DNA of 64,000 nt from the NCBI GenBank assembly GCA_011525695.1, contig WYBX01000022.1, positions 47,732 through 111,731 on the forward strand, given 5' to 3'. The notes beneath the pieces were generated by a model. It made no database searches. It was not told the origin of the DNA and saw only the letters and a program-made list of their open reading frames with translations. Positions 26,797 through 34,717 of this stretch are shown here, one piece after another. The DNA comes from Verrucomicrobiia bacterium. GTDB lineage: Bacteria; Verrucomicrobiota; Verrucomicrobiia; Opitutales; Opitutaceae. Position numbers and translations under genes: made by a program. Positions within the stretch are counted from its first letter, which is position 1; every line of letters starts with the position of its first letter.

Positions 26797-26840
26797 GCGA
26801 GCCACTTTGATGTCGTGATCACGACATCAAAGTGGCTCGC
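26797..26840. repeat. Perfect 44-bp palindrome downstream of recR
   Basis: The two 22-bp arms (GCGAGCCACTTTGATGTCGT... and its exact complement) meet at the centre with no loop. The inner part, GATGTCG and CGACATC, is shared with the palindromes at 56411-56448 and, in part, 41313-41336. No T-tract follows, so a simple intrinsic terminator is unlikely. Confidence 0.9.
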
Positions 26841-26964
26841 GACCAGGACAGCATCTTCGACGCAGGGTGGGGATGCTGATGGGTTTGGCCGGGATGGACT
26901 GGGTTTGCTCTTGCGCCGCCGAGCGGGGCTGCGCAACGATTCCCGCGTTCCTTGGCTCGGAGTC

Positions 26965-27038
26965 GCGGGCGTAGTTTATCGGTAGAACGTGAGCTTCCCA
27001 AGCTTGAGGGGAGGGTTCGATTCCCTCCGCCCGCACCA
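26965..27038 (+). tRNA. tRNA-Gly (CCC anticodon)
   Basis: 74 nt. Acceptor arms GCGGGCG and CGCCCGC pair fully, discriminator A, and CCA is encoded (27036-27038). The anticodon loop TTCCCAA gives CCC. The T arm GAGGGTTCGATTCCCTC is standard. The last 23 nt (27016-27038) are repeated at 37665-37687 and mark the insertion site of the element to the right. Confidence 0.95.
27016..27038 (+). repeat. attL: 23-bp direct repeat within tRNA-Gly 3' end
   Basis: Begins TTCGATTCCCTCCGCC at the T loop and ends with CCA. An exact copy lies at 37665-37687 in the same orientation. Flanking bases differ on both sides, so the repeat is exactly 23 bp, as expected for tyrosine-recombinase insertion into a tRNA gene. 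Confidence 0.9.
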
Positions 27039-27069
27039 CTTTAAACCATTGTAGAATAGGTTATTAGGG

Positions 27070-27105
27070 TCTGACAAAATGTTCTCCTGTCAGATTCCTG
27101 TCAGA
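27070..27105. promoter_or_regulatory. Candidate arm-type integrase/Xis binding repeats, left end
   Basis: TCCTGTCAGA occurs at 27085-27094 and again at 27096-27105, an 11-bp period, and an inverted partial copy TCTGACA lies at 27070-27076. A related pair with the same 11-bp period is found near the right end (37502-37521). Placement just inside attL suits recombinase arm sites. Confidence 0.5.
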
Positions 27106-27145
27106 AAAGCTCGCCTTTTGCGCGCCTATTGGCATAAGGCGGCAC

Positions 27146-28450
27146 ATGGCTGCAACACGTTCCGGGAGCAAGAAGCTCAAGCGCTGGGAGCATCCCGCCA
27201 AGAGCGGGATTTGGATTTCGGAGTTTCAAAACCGCTCGGGCGGCACGGCATTCGGGATTTCCTTCTTGGTCACCATCCCGTCTAGGCTCGCTGGAATCCG
27301 GAAGCGGACGCAGTTCAGCACGCCGGCGGCCGCCGAGGAGTTTGCCGAGGCGGAACAGGAACGTCTGCAGAAACAGGGCCAGGATGGAGTCACGCTGACA
27401 CCTAGGCAGCGGCGCGAGATTGCGACGGCATTCGAGAAGCTCAAGCCGGCCGGAATCGGTCTTCTTGAAGCGGTGGACTTCGCGTTGAAGCACATGCGCC
27501 CGGCGGGAGGCGACAGGACCGTGCAGCAGGTCGTTGATGAAATGACGACGACGAAAAAGGAATGGCTGGAATCAGGCGTGATCCGCCCGACGAGCTATCG
27601 TGATTTCAGAATCCGTGCAGCGCGGTTTGCTGAATTGTTCGGATCTGCGCAGGTTAAGGACGTCACACTCGAGGACATCAAGGGGTGGTTGAGATCGCTC
27701 GGTCTCTCCGGACGCAGCGTAAAGAACTTCAGGATGACGGTGACCGAGTTAATGAAACACGCGCACGCGAAGAAATATCGCAGCGACAATCCGCTGGAAG
27801 GCTTCACACTGGCAGACAGGCGTGAGCTTGAGCCAGGCGGCGACGACAACCGGGAACCGGCGATCCTCTCGGTTGCCGAGGCGGAGAGGTTGCTGAAGAC
27901 CGCCTATGCGCATCCCGAGCTCGACCTCGGCGCCGCGGTGACGCTTGCACTCTTTTGCGGGATACGCACCGAGGAGTTGAAGCGCTTGGATTGGAGCGCG
28001 GTGCGCCTCGATGACGGAAAGCCATTCGTGAAGATCGATCGTGCCATCGCGAAAAAGCGGCGTATCCGGAACGTTGAGATTCCAGCCTGTGCGGTCGCAT
28101 GGCTGCGCAACTGGCCGAAGAAGACCGGGCCGGTTGCGAAGAACACCTATGTATCCGACTACGTGAAACGGTTCGCCACACTTACGCGGCTCGCCGGCTT
28201 CGGCCGCACAGGGGAGAATGGTGAATGGATTTCCGCATGGGACAAGAATGCCATGCGTCACTCTTTCGGCTCCTACTCGTTCGCGCTCACCGGCGACAGC
28301 ATGAAGACGGCGGGGCTGATGGGGCACAAATCGAGCGACCAAGTTCTTTTTGATAACTACCGCGCACTCGCAACGCAGGCGGATGGAGAGGCATACTTCG
28401 GGATCTTCCCGCAGAGCGAGGATGGCAAAATCATTCGCATGACGGCGTAG
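27146..28450 (+). CDS. int: Tyrosine-type site-specific integrase
   Basis: 434 aa. Residues 1-115 hold an AP2-like arm-binding region, about 125-215 a SAM-like core-binding domain (TVQQVVDEMTTTKKEW onwards), and 240-410 the catalytic domain. Active-site residues are Arg274 (CGIRTEEL), Lys303/304, Arg371 in KNAMRHSF with Asn in place of the usual first His, His394 (LMGHKSS) and nucleophile Tyr405 (FDNY). The gene lies 108 bp from the tRNA and reads inwards, the normal place for an integrase that recombines at that tRNA. All essential residues are present, so the enzyme may be active. Confidence 0.93.
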   Translation: MAATRSGSKKLKRWEHPAKSGIWISEFQNRSGGTAFGISFLVTIPSRLAGIRKRTQFSTPAAAEEFAEAEQERLQKQGQDGVTLTPRQRREIATAFEKLKPAGIGLLEAVDFALKHMRPAGGDRTVQQVVDEMTTTKKEWLESGVIRPTSYRDFRIRAARFAELFGSAQVKDVTLEDIKGWLRSLGLSGRSVKNFRMTVTELMKHAHAKKYRSDNPLEGFTLADRRELEPGGDDNREPAILSVAEAERLLKTAYAHPELDLGAAVTLALFCGIRTEELKRLDWSAVRLDDGKPFVKIDRAIAKKRRIRNVEIPACAVAWLRNWPKKTGPVAKNTYVSDYVKRFATLTRLAGFGRTGENGEWISAWDKNAMRHSFGSYSFALTGDSMKTAGLMGHKSSDQVLFDNYRALATQADGEAYFGIFPQSEDGKIIRMTA

Positions 28451-28616
28451 CGTCAGCGCGTACCGTAAGGCGTGCGCGTGGGTGCTTATAATCCCTTGCG
28501 CGCCGGCTTTCCCCGGTCGAAGACACCGCCCGTCAAGGCAGCACCGCGCCCATTATCCGGGCGCGATTCGTCGCGAGATTTCACAGGCGTGCCGACGAAG
28601 GCTGGCGAGACGCGTT

Positions 28617-28904
28617 ATGACAGCAGCCCCATCAAGCCGGCCCCGCAAGCAGGTGAAGGAACGAAAACCCGATATCATCGCGCTTGCGCAACCCTCGCCA
28701 GTTGTCCCCCTGACTCCGGTCGAGTTGCGCCGCAACCCGCCTCGCTTGCTCAATTTCAGGGAGCTTTGCGTTTTCCTCGACATCTCTGAGCGACACGGAC
28801 GGCACTTGATTGCCGAACGAAAGCTGCCTGTGATCCGCCTCGGCGACAGGTGTCTTTTCGACACGTCAAAAATACTCGCGACGCTGGAAAGGATGAGCGC
28901 ATGA
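28617..28904 (+). CDS. Excisionase-like helix-turn-helix protein
   Basis: 95 aa from ATG 28617; a longer frame to 28482 exists but its extra residues show no domain. Residues 45-95 read LLNFRELCVFLDISERHGRH, then LIAERKLPVIRLGDRCLFDT: the HTH_17/MerR-like fold of Xis and AlpA-type proteins, including the wing that ends in a [KR]-[FL]-D-T/S turn. It could direct excision or regulate the adjacent genes. Its stop overlaps the start of the replication gene (ATGA at 28901-28904). Confidence 0.75.
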   Translation: MTAAPSSRPRKQVKERKPDIIALAQPSPVVPLTPVELRRNPPRLLNFRELCVFLDISERHGRHLIAERKLPVIRLGDRCLFDTSKILATLERMSA

Positions 28905-30688
28905 GACTCCCAAAACGACGGGAGCCCCCGGCGCTTGAAACACCGGAGGCTCCAGACAGAGACAGAACGACGACGGCGGAAGGGAGCCCGAACGGATCTG
29001 CGGCGTCAATCGCCGATAACGTCCTCGATTTCGAGTTCGTCGACGGGGTGAACGGGGCCGACCCGTTTGCGGACGAATCATTCGAAAGCGCCAGGCCTGC
29101 GCCGGAATCGCGTCCGCCCGAACCGACACACCTGGCCGATTACGAGCGCGCGGAGGACATGCTGCATCCGGAGCCGGAGCCGTCCGACGCGAACCGCGCC
29201 ATTGTGCAGCCGGCGCCATCGTCTCTCGGACGGACCATGCCGCACAGTCTCGAGGCGGAGGAATACCTGCTGTCATGCTGCCTGCTTGATGGCGCCGACG
29301 TCATTTCACGGGCGCGCGATGCCGGGATCTCGCCGCGATCGTTTTTCGATTCCAAGCACGGCGTTGTCTTCGACGTACTTTGCCGGCTACTTGATGCCGG
29401 TCAGCCCACCGAAATGGCGAACGTCGCGGAGGAGTTGAAGACGTCGCGCCAGCTTGATCAGGTGGGCGGGTATGCGTTCCTGGCCCAAGTCAGCAGCCGG
29501 ATTCCGACCACGGCGCAGGCGGGTTACTTCATCGACAAAGTGCGCGAGCAGGCGCTGCTGCGCGAAATCATCCGCACGGCGACGAGCGCAGTGGAGGACT
29601 GCTACGGATTTTCGGGCGGAATTGACGAGTTTGTCGATGGGATCCGCGAGCGCATCGCGACAGTTCAGGTCGGCCATGGCACAAGCGCGATCCTCCAGCT
29701 TGCTGGAAAACGGGCCGGTGTCGGCCGAGTCATCAATGCCGCGCAAGTCCGTTTCGCGTTGAAGGGCACTCCGGTTTGCACCGCGGGGAACATCGCCATG
29801 GTGACCGCGCTGCAAAAAGTGGGAAAGTCGGCAGTGATCGGGGCGATGCTAGGCGCGGTGATCGGTGGCCCCGACTGCTCTGGCGATTGCCTAGGATTTT
29901 CATCCGCGAACCCCGCCGGTCTTGCGGTCCTTCATCTCGACACCGAGCAGGCACCGGCCGATCACGAATTGCTGTTTGCAACGGCCCTGCGGCGGGCGAA
30001 CCGCTCCGAGGCGCCGGCCTGGCTGTATAGCTTCGGAGTGAAGGGCATTGCCGTTGACCAGCTTCGGCGGCTGCTCACAAGGCTGCTCCGCGAAACGCGC
30101 AAGATCCACGCTGGGATCCACTCCCTCTTCTTGGACGGTGTTGCGGACTTCACGGTTGATCCGAATGACCCAAAGGACGTGAACCCGTTCGTAACTCAAC
30201 TTGAGGCGATCGGTTCGGAGTTTGAATGCACTGTCGTCGGAGTCCTGCATTTGAACCCGGCGCCCCAAAATCAGTCTACGAAATCACGCGGGCACCTGGG
30301 CTCGCAGTTGGAGCGAAAGTGCGAGGTCGATATCCGACTCACAAAGGACGGCGACGGAGTTTCGACCGTGTTCACGGCATGCGCCAGACACTCTCCAATC
30401 TTCGAGCAACACGGCCAGCGGTTTCGGTTCGACAAGGACGCAATGATGCACGTTTCGCTCGATGGCACTGCCCAGCAGGCAAAGGACGAAAGGAAGGCGG
30501 AGCACCTGCGGGAAATCGCCGAAGAGGTGTTTGGGGAAGCCTCAAGTCTTCGCGCCTCGGCGCTGGTTTCTGGCATCAAATCGGTTTGCAAACTCCGGAG
30601 CGATTCCGGGGCTGAAGATAAGAAAGGCCAGATGGCACGGCTCGGGGTGATTCAAAAATGCGCAGGACTATGGACGTTAACCAAATAG
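28901..30688 (+). CDS. DnaB-N / RecA-like replication ATPase (RepA-like)
   Basis: 595 aa from ATG 28901, coupled to the HTH gene. Residues 1-110 are acidic, Pro-rich and probably disordered. Residues 114-233 match the DnaB N-terminal domain (MPHSLEAEEYLLSCCLLDG). The rest is a RecA-fold AAA_25/RepA-type ATPase: Walker A region LQKVGKSAVIG (about 303), AVLHLDTEQAP, Walker B HSLFLDGVADF, and VVGVLHLNP with a GHLGSQLERKCEVDI strand. Such proteins serve as replicative helicases or loaders of plasmids, phages and satellites. The Walker A is shortened (K-V-G-K-S). An AT-poor repeat array suited to an origin follows directly. Confidence 0.8.
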   Translation: MRLPKRREPPALETPEAPDRDRTTTAEGSPNGSAASIADNVLDFEFVDGVNGADPFADESFESARPAPESRPPEPTHLADYERAEDMLHPEPEPSDANRAIVQPAPSSLGRTMPHSLEAEEYLLSCCLLDGADVISRARDAGISPRSFFDSKHGVVFDVLCRLLDAGQPTEMANVAEELKTSRQLDQVGGYAFLAQVSSRIPTTAQAGYFIDKVREQALLREIIRTATSAVEDCYGFSGGIDEFVDGIRERIATVQVGHGTSAILQLAGKRAGVGRVINAAQVRFALKGTPVCTAGNIAMVTALQKVGKSAVIGAMLGAVIGGPDCSGDCLGFSSANPAGLAVLHLDTEQAPADHELLFATALRRANRSEAPAWLYSFGVKGIAVDQLRRLLTRLLRETRKIHAGIHSLFLDGVADFTVDPNDPKDVNPFVTQLEAIGSEFECTVVGVLHLNPAPQNQSTKSRGHLGSQLERKCEVDIRLTKDGDGVSTVFTACARHSPIFEQHGQRFRFDKDAMMHVSLDGTAQQAKDERKAEHLREIAEEVFGEASSLRASALVSGIKSVCKLRSDSGAEDKKGQMARLGVIQKCAGLWTLTK

Positions 30689-30694
30689 CCATCT

Positions 30695-30810
30695 TACCCC
30701 TGAACCCCGAAATACCCCGGAAAGTACCCCGGTCCGGGGCGGTTTCCCGCAATTACCCCGGTACCACGAGCGCCTATATAGATAGGCGCGGGGTTTCGGG
30801 GTGCGGGGTT
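30695..30810. promoter_or_regulatory. Iteron-like repeats and hairpin: candidate replication origin or operator
   Basis: Direct repeats TACCCC[CGT]G lie at 30695, 30713, 30725 and 30754 (the last three exactly TACCCCGG). A 7-bp stem hairpin with loop ATAG occupies 30771-30788 (CGCCTATATAGATAGGCG). Then GCGGGGTTTCGGGGTGCGGGG repeats a GGGG motif to about 30810. It sits between the replication gene and the next operon, within a 226-bp gap. Confidence 0.5.
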
Positions 30811-30914
30811 CACTGCGGTCCAGGTAATCAGAACACGGCAAGTGACTGCAGGCCGGTTATCGGATCTTTCCGCCGCCATTTGGCCGGACTTGTCTGGCAC
30901 CTATCACTTTCCCG

Positions 30915-31499
30915 ATGCCTCGCCGTCTTGAGCTAAGTCCGAAGGACCGCCGCGATTTGTTCCGGCGGTATGCCCGGGGCGAGACCCCGCTCGACCTGAG
31001 CCGGTCCCGTTCAGATTTGGGTCTGTCGGCGAAGCAGTTGCGCCATTTGGTGTCCCGGGAAGGTTGGGCAGAGAAACGGGGCTCGATTGCCGCAACGAAG
31101 CAGCGGGCAGCGAGCGACGTGCTTGCAACTGTGCGCGCCGATACTACTGACGACCTTGAGCGGGTTTTGCGCAGCGTGAAAGCGGGGCTTGTTGACGATG
31201 CGAAGCGGCTGGAATCCGGCTGGCAATACGTCGGAAACGCTGCGGACGTGTCCGCATTGCAGCGCGGGAAAGGTCTTCACCTTGCGCGCACCCTGAAATT
31301 GTACGGCCTGGACAAGCCCGAGGCCCAGGACGGTGGCCGGGCCGCCAGCGTCTCTTTGATCTTTGCCAGATTTGGCGGGAGCGCCGCCGGGCCTGGCGGT
31401 GGTCCCGTGAACGTCACGGAGACCGGGACTGCGGAGCTCGAGGCCGATGAGCCCCATGACGATCTGAACTTCGACTTCGAACCGGGGGACGAACGATGA
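30915..31499 (+). CDS. HTH protein, possibly terminase small subunit-like
   Basis: 194 aa. Residues 1-55 contain LSPKDRRDLFRRYARGETPL, then LGLSAKQLRHLVSREGWAEKR, the helix-turn-helix ending in a W-x-[ER]-[KR]-R pattern typical of phage small terminase subunits and related DNA-binding proteins. Residues 60-125 are helical (possible oligomerisation). The last 70 are glycine-rich then acidic (DLNFDFEPGDER). No large terminase follows, so packaging with borrowed machinery, as in satellites, or a plain regulator are both possible. The stop overlaps the next start (ATGA). Confidence 0.5.
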   Translation: MPRRLELSPKDRRDLFRRYARGETPLDLSRSRSDLGLSAKQLRHLVSREGWAEKRGSIAATKQRAASDVLATVRADTTDDLERVLRSVKAGLVDDAKRLESGWQYVGNAADVSALQRGKGLHLARTLKLYGLDKPEAQDGGRAASVSLIFARFGGSAAGPGGGPVNVTETGTAELEADEPHDDLNFDFEPGDER

Positions 31500-32320
31500 A
31501 ACTTACACGATTTGCGCGTGCCATCAAAGCTCTTGAATTCCGGCGGCGCACTGCGCGGATGGAGTCGAACCTCCGGCGCTTTGAAGCCTATGCCGAGCGC
31601 CTCATCGGCTTCTATGTTTGGCTCGCCACTGACCCGAAAGCGAAGGCGACCGGCGCGCGTGCGGCGCTGCTGGGGCCGGCCTTGGCAATCGAAAAGGAAG
31701 TCGAAGCCTGCATCGCAATAATTAAGGCCGCTCTGACGGCGCTCCGAAACCCTGAGACGACAGGCAGTGAGATTTGCCGCGGCTTTGCCAAGCTCGAACA
31801 CCAGCGATGCCGCCTGAGCATGGCATGCCTGGCGTTCCGCGATTGTCAGATGGATTGGCGCCTGCGTGCCGAGCAATGGCGTCCACATTGGCCGGTCGAC
31901 GTGCACGGCGCCTTGGTCCCCCTTCCGGAACCCGGAGGGGATGACCACACGCCGGAATGGATGTCACCGAATCGGCGAGAACAATTCTGGGAAGTGCGGC
32001 GGAGCCTGGGGGATCTTGAGGAACTTCGCCGCGAATATGTCGGCATCGTCCAGGAAATCACGTCGGACATTCGCGCGAATCAAACCGAGTCGAGAAAACT
32101 TGCCGCTGACGTGTCGACGTTCATTTGCGGGATGCGACCCTTGTTCGAGGCGGTGTTCAAAATGCTGTTCGAACTTCGAAACGCTGACGTGCCCGACGAC
32201 GAGTGGCCACATCGCCTGCCGCGAGGGTTCCTGCGGTTGGTCGAGCGGTTTTCCCGGGAGTCGGAGGCAATCGGGCGGCGCGTCGATTCCTGGCGCACGC
32301 GGCGGGCTGCAGCGAAGTGA
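31496..32320 (+). CDS. Unknown helical protein of the integrative element
   Basis: 274 aa. I do not recognise it. It has a basic N-terminus (RFARAIKALEFRRRTARMES), a long mostly helical body and a Trp-rich centre (DWRLRAEQWRPHWPVDVHGA). No signal peptide or membrane span. It is translationally coupled to the HTH/terminase-like gene and probably shares its mRNA. Confidence 0.7.
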   Translation: MKLTRFARAIKALEFRRRTARMESNLRRFEAYAERLIGFYVWLATDPKAKATGARAALLGPALAIEKEVEACIAIIKAALTALRNPETTGSEICRGFAKLEHQRCRLSMACLAFRDCQMDWRLRAEQWRPHWPVDVHGALVPLPEPGGDDHTPEWMSPNRREQFWEVRRSLGDLEELRREYVGIVQEITSDIRANQTESRKLAADVSTFICGMRPLFEAVFKMLFELRNADVPDDEWPHRLPRGFLRLVERFSRESEAIGRRVDSWRTRRAAAK

Positions 32321-32372
32321 CCAAACCTCTGCACGAAACATGGCGCCGGAAACAGAGAGCGATCGGAGATGG

Positions 32373-32735
32373 ATGAGCGCGCGGCGCCGCACGCTGGTTG
32401 CGGACCTGCAGCGCGGGCTTTGCGACCTGCGAGACAAACGCGAATGGTGGCGCAAAGCCGTCAGCTTGCTTCTCGGTTATCGTGGTCGCGACGAAGCGGA
32501 GGCCATCGGACTGGGCCGCGCTGCCGCGGAGCATTTCAACTGGTTTTGCGGGATGATCGACCAGGGGCTCGACCTGCTGGCGGAAGTGTTGAATCCCCAG
32601 ATTTCGGATGCGGCGCTATGGAGCAACCCGGCACGCCGGCGCCAGGGTTCCGAACTCGCTTTGTTTCAGGCGAGGACACAGCAGCTCGGCCGCCGGATCT
32701 TCAAATGGTGGCACGAGCATGTGCCGCCTGCGTGA
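32373..32735 (+). CDS. Small unknown protein of the integrative element
   Basis: 120 aa from ATG 32373, preferred for the CGGAG 5 bp before it; an ATG at 32340 would add 11 residues. Basic and helical with Trp pairs near both ends (DKREWWRKAVSLLLGYRGRD and RRIFKWWHEH). No recognisable domain. It ends 15 bp before the stop of the convergent HTH gene. Confidence 0.6.
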   Translation: MSARRRTLVADLQRGLCDLRDKREWWRKAVSLLLGYRGRDEAEAIGLGRAAAEHFNWFCGMIDQGLDLLAEVLNPQISDAALWSNPARRRQGSELALFQARTQQLGRRIFKWWHEHVPPA

Positions 32736-32749
32736 CGTGCCGCCTGGAT

Positions 32750-33013
32750 TCATCGCATCGCTTCCTCAGCCGCGCGGACTGTCGCCAGCGAGAACAGCAA
32801 GCCGCGCTTCCTGATTGGCGAGGCCCGCAGGATCTTCCGGCGGTGTAGCCGCCAGACGGTCTTCCGCGTCGCGCCGAACGACGCCCAGCGCGTCACGATA
32901 TCATCGACTGTGAGCAATCGCGGGCCTTCGGTTTCCTCGCTCATGATTTCAGCGGCGCGGCGGGCGATGCGCTCGATCGTGGCATCATCGAGAGGCTGCT
33001 TTTTCGGGTTCAT
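32750..33013 (-). CDS. AlpA/excisionase-like HTH regulator
   Basis: 87 aa on the opposite strand to the rest of the element core. LLTVDDIVTRWASFGATRKT and VWRLHRRKILRASPIRKRGL form an HTH_17-like domain with its wing and an R/K-G-x-x-F-S turn. This is the only minus-strand gene in the central element, the layout of a repressor or master switch facing early genes. An inverted repeat (AACGA TTT TCGTT, 33027-33039) sits 14 bp before its start. Confidence 0.65.
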   Translation of the reverse strand: MNPKKQPLDDATIERIARRAAEIMSEETEGPRLLTVDDIVTRWASFGATRKTVWRLHRRKILRASPIRKRGLLFSLATVRAAEEAMR

Positions 33014-33026
33014 GCGGATTCGATAT

Positions 33027-33039
33027 AACGATTTTCGTT
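33027..33039. promoter_or_regulatory. Candidate operator: 5-bp inverted repeat with 3-bp spacer
   Basis: AACGATTTTCGTT lies in the 201-bp divergent gap between the HTH gene (minus) and the 215-aa gene (plus), in an AT-rich patch (GATATAACGATTTTCG) that could also contain a -10 box. A short repeat, so chance is possible. Confidence 0.3.
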
Positions 33040-33214
33040 GCCGAAGCGCGGAGTATTTCCGAGCGTCCGCGCCATGATTCCTGTGGGATCATCGGGCCTT
33101 GGAACCCGAGTTACGCGAAACAGACACTTGGCCGCGCATCGAAAGCGGAGGGCATTTGCGTGCCCAATTCCAAGCCGCCGGTAGGTGCGCGGCCTCTGTT
33201 AGAAATATCCCGGC

Positions 33215-33862
33215 ATGAAAAAGAAATCCCGAAAGTCCGCGTTGACCGTCACCGTCCCCGCCCCGTACATCCGCTCAATCCAGTGCGCCGCCGTGAAGCT
33301 CGGCATTCCCGCCTCCGCCGCTGCGGGCATGATTCGAAAGGAGCTGGCGGGCGTTTTCCACAGTCACAGCACGTTTGAGCCGTTCGCGGTGTACGTATTC
33401 CCAAACCGAGCGAGCGCCAAGCGCGCGGCGGACCGGTATTTCGCGGTGTACCCCGGCTGCCCCGACGTCGATGTTTGGTTTAAGCGAGGCGGTAAGGAGC
33501 AGCGCGCAACCTTCACCAACCGCAAGTCGCCGAATGTCTGTATCGCTCCGGAGAACATTGCCCTCGTGTCACTCACCGCGGACGAGTTGCGCCGTGTTTG
33601 CGAAGACCTGGCTTCCGAATTGCAGCACGACGGCGGGCCGATGATTAGTCTGCCCTCGGAGGATTTCACGGGGATTCTGCATGGTTGGCGCAAGTTCTCG
33701 CCCCGGTTCGTCAAAGACGCGGAGTTGTATAGCAACGAACGCGGGAGGCCGTTTGACCCGGAGATCGAAGAGAACACCCGCCGTCGGCACGACGAAGGCG
33801 CAGACCTGCTGGAGAAACTGCTGCGCTATCTGCCGAGGAAGTCGGTGGCGGCATCGGCTTGA
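33215..33862 (+). CDS. Unknown 215-aa protein of the integrative element
   Basis: 215 aa. Residues 8-50 (ALTVTVPAPYIRSIQCAAVK, then LGIPASAAAGMIRKELAG) look like a strand and two helices, as in ribbon-helix-helix DNA-binding proteins; this is tentative. The remainder has no motif I know. It is divergent from the HTH regulator and ends 26 bp before a strong terminator, so it is probably a single-gene transcript, perhaps controlled by the regulator. Confidence 0.65.
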   Translation: MKKKSRKSALTVTVPAPYIRSIQCAAVKLGIPASAAAGMIRKELAGVFHSHSTFEPFAVYVFPNRASAKRAADRYFAVYPGCPDVDVWFKRGGKEQRATFTNRKSPNVCIAPENIALVSLTADELRRVCEDLASELQHDGGPMISLPSEDFTGILHGWRKFSPRFVKDAELYSNERGRPFDPEIEENTRRRHDEGADLLEKLLRYLPRKSVAASA

Positions 33863-33887
33863 CCGGCGAACGCATGGAATTCAACGG

Positions 33888-33915
33888 CCCGCCTTTTCAC
33901 AGGGGCGGGTTTTTT
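33888..33915 (+). terminator. Intrinsic terminator after the 215-aa gene
   Basis: CCCGCC (33888-33893) and GGCGGG (33904-33909) form a 6-bp GC stem with a 10-nt loop, followed by six T residues. It separates the 215-aa gene from the collagen-like operon, which therefore needs its own promoter in 33862-33991 or read-through. Confidence 0.85.
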
Positions 33916-33991
33916 GCGCGCCGACGGGCTGCTATACGGGCTCGCAAACTTCGGCAGCGCGGTAGGACCGTTTGCGCGAGAACAAACGACG

Positions 33992-34717
33992 ATGGGACAA
34001 TCTACAGCAGACTTTGCGGCGGTGGTGCCGTGGAACGGCGTGATGGGGAAACCCGAGCTTTTCCCGCCGCTTCCTCACAAGCACACGCTGGCGGAGATTG
34101 AGCGCGGCGACGCGGTTGACAGGGACGCGATCCGTTGGTCGGCAAAGCATCACGCCTTCATCGTCGCGCCGACGTACCGCGGGCTGAAAGGCATCCGCGG
34201 CGCGCAAGGATTTCAAGGCTACGGCGGAACGCAGGGCGCACAGGGGCCGCTCGGTCCGGCTGGCGATACCGGCAACCAGGGAGCGCAGGGGTACGCCGGC
34301 AACCAGGGCCCGCAGGGCGCGGCCGGACCGAACGGCGACGCTGGCGAGGCAGGGGCAGACGGACCGCAGGGCGACGCCGGTGGAACGGGCGCACAGGGAT
34401 ACACCGGGGATGCGGGCAATCAGGGGCCTCAAGGCCCACAGGGAGCGAACGGAGCAGCCGGCGCGACAGGACCGCAAGGTGATGAAGGAGATCAGGGCGA
34501 AGACGGAGCACAGGGGCCGCAGGGCATGGAAGGGATGCAAGGCCCGGACGGCCCTCCAGGCGCTCCAGGCGTTTACGAGGACGGCTATTCGGCAGCAGAG
34601 ACCCCGTGCAGCTTCGCTGGGTACAATGATGGCGAGTCTGCGGGCTATACCGACCAGTACGAAATTTTCTACGATTACTACAGCAGCCGGCCTTGCAGCG
34701 AGTGTTCCGGAATATGA
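33992..34717 (+). CDS. Collagen-like protein 1 with phage tail fibre-like N-terminus
   Basis: 241 aa from ATG 33992. Residues 1-65 contain [13 protein letters not shown] followed by HKHTLAEI, the [ST]GKPxxFPPxxHxH motif common in phage tail fibre and collar proteins. Then 44 uninterrupted Gly-X-Y triplets, Gln-rich in the Y position (GAQ, GPQ, GNQ), end in GPPGAPGVY. The C-terminal 45 residues are Tyr/Gly-rich ([20 protein letters not shown]) and end with two cysteines. No signal peptide. Prolines are sparse, as in bacterial collagen helices. A trimeric fibre is likely. The stop overlaps the next start (ATGA). Confidence 0.85.
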   Translation: MGQSTADFAAVVPWNGVMGKPELFPPLPHKHTLAEIERGDAVDRDAIRWSAKHHAFIVAPTYRGLKGIRGAQGFQGYGGTQGAQGPLGPAGDTGNQGAQGYAGNQGPQGAAGPNGDAGEAGADGPQGDAGGTGAQGYTGDAGNQGPQGPQGANGAAGATGPQGDEGDQGEDGAQGPQGMEGMQGPDGPPGAPGVYEDGYSAAETPCSFAGYNDGESAGYTDQYEIFYDYYSSRPCSECSGI

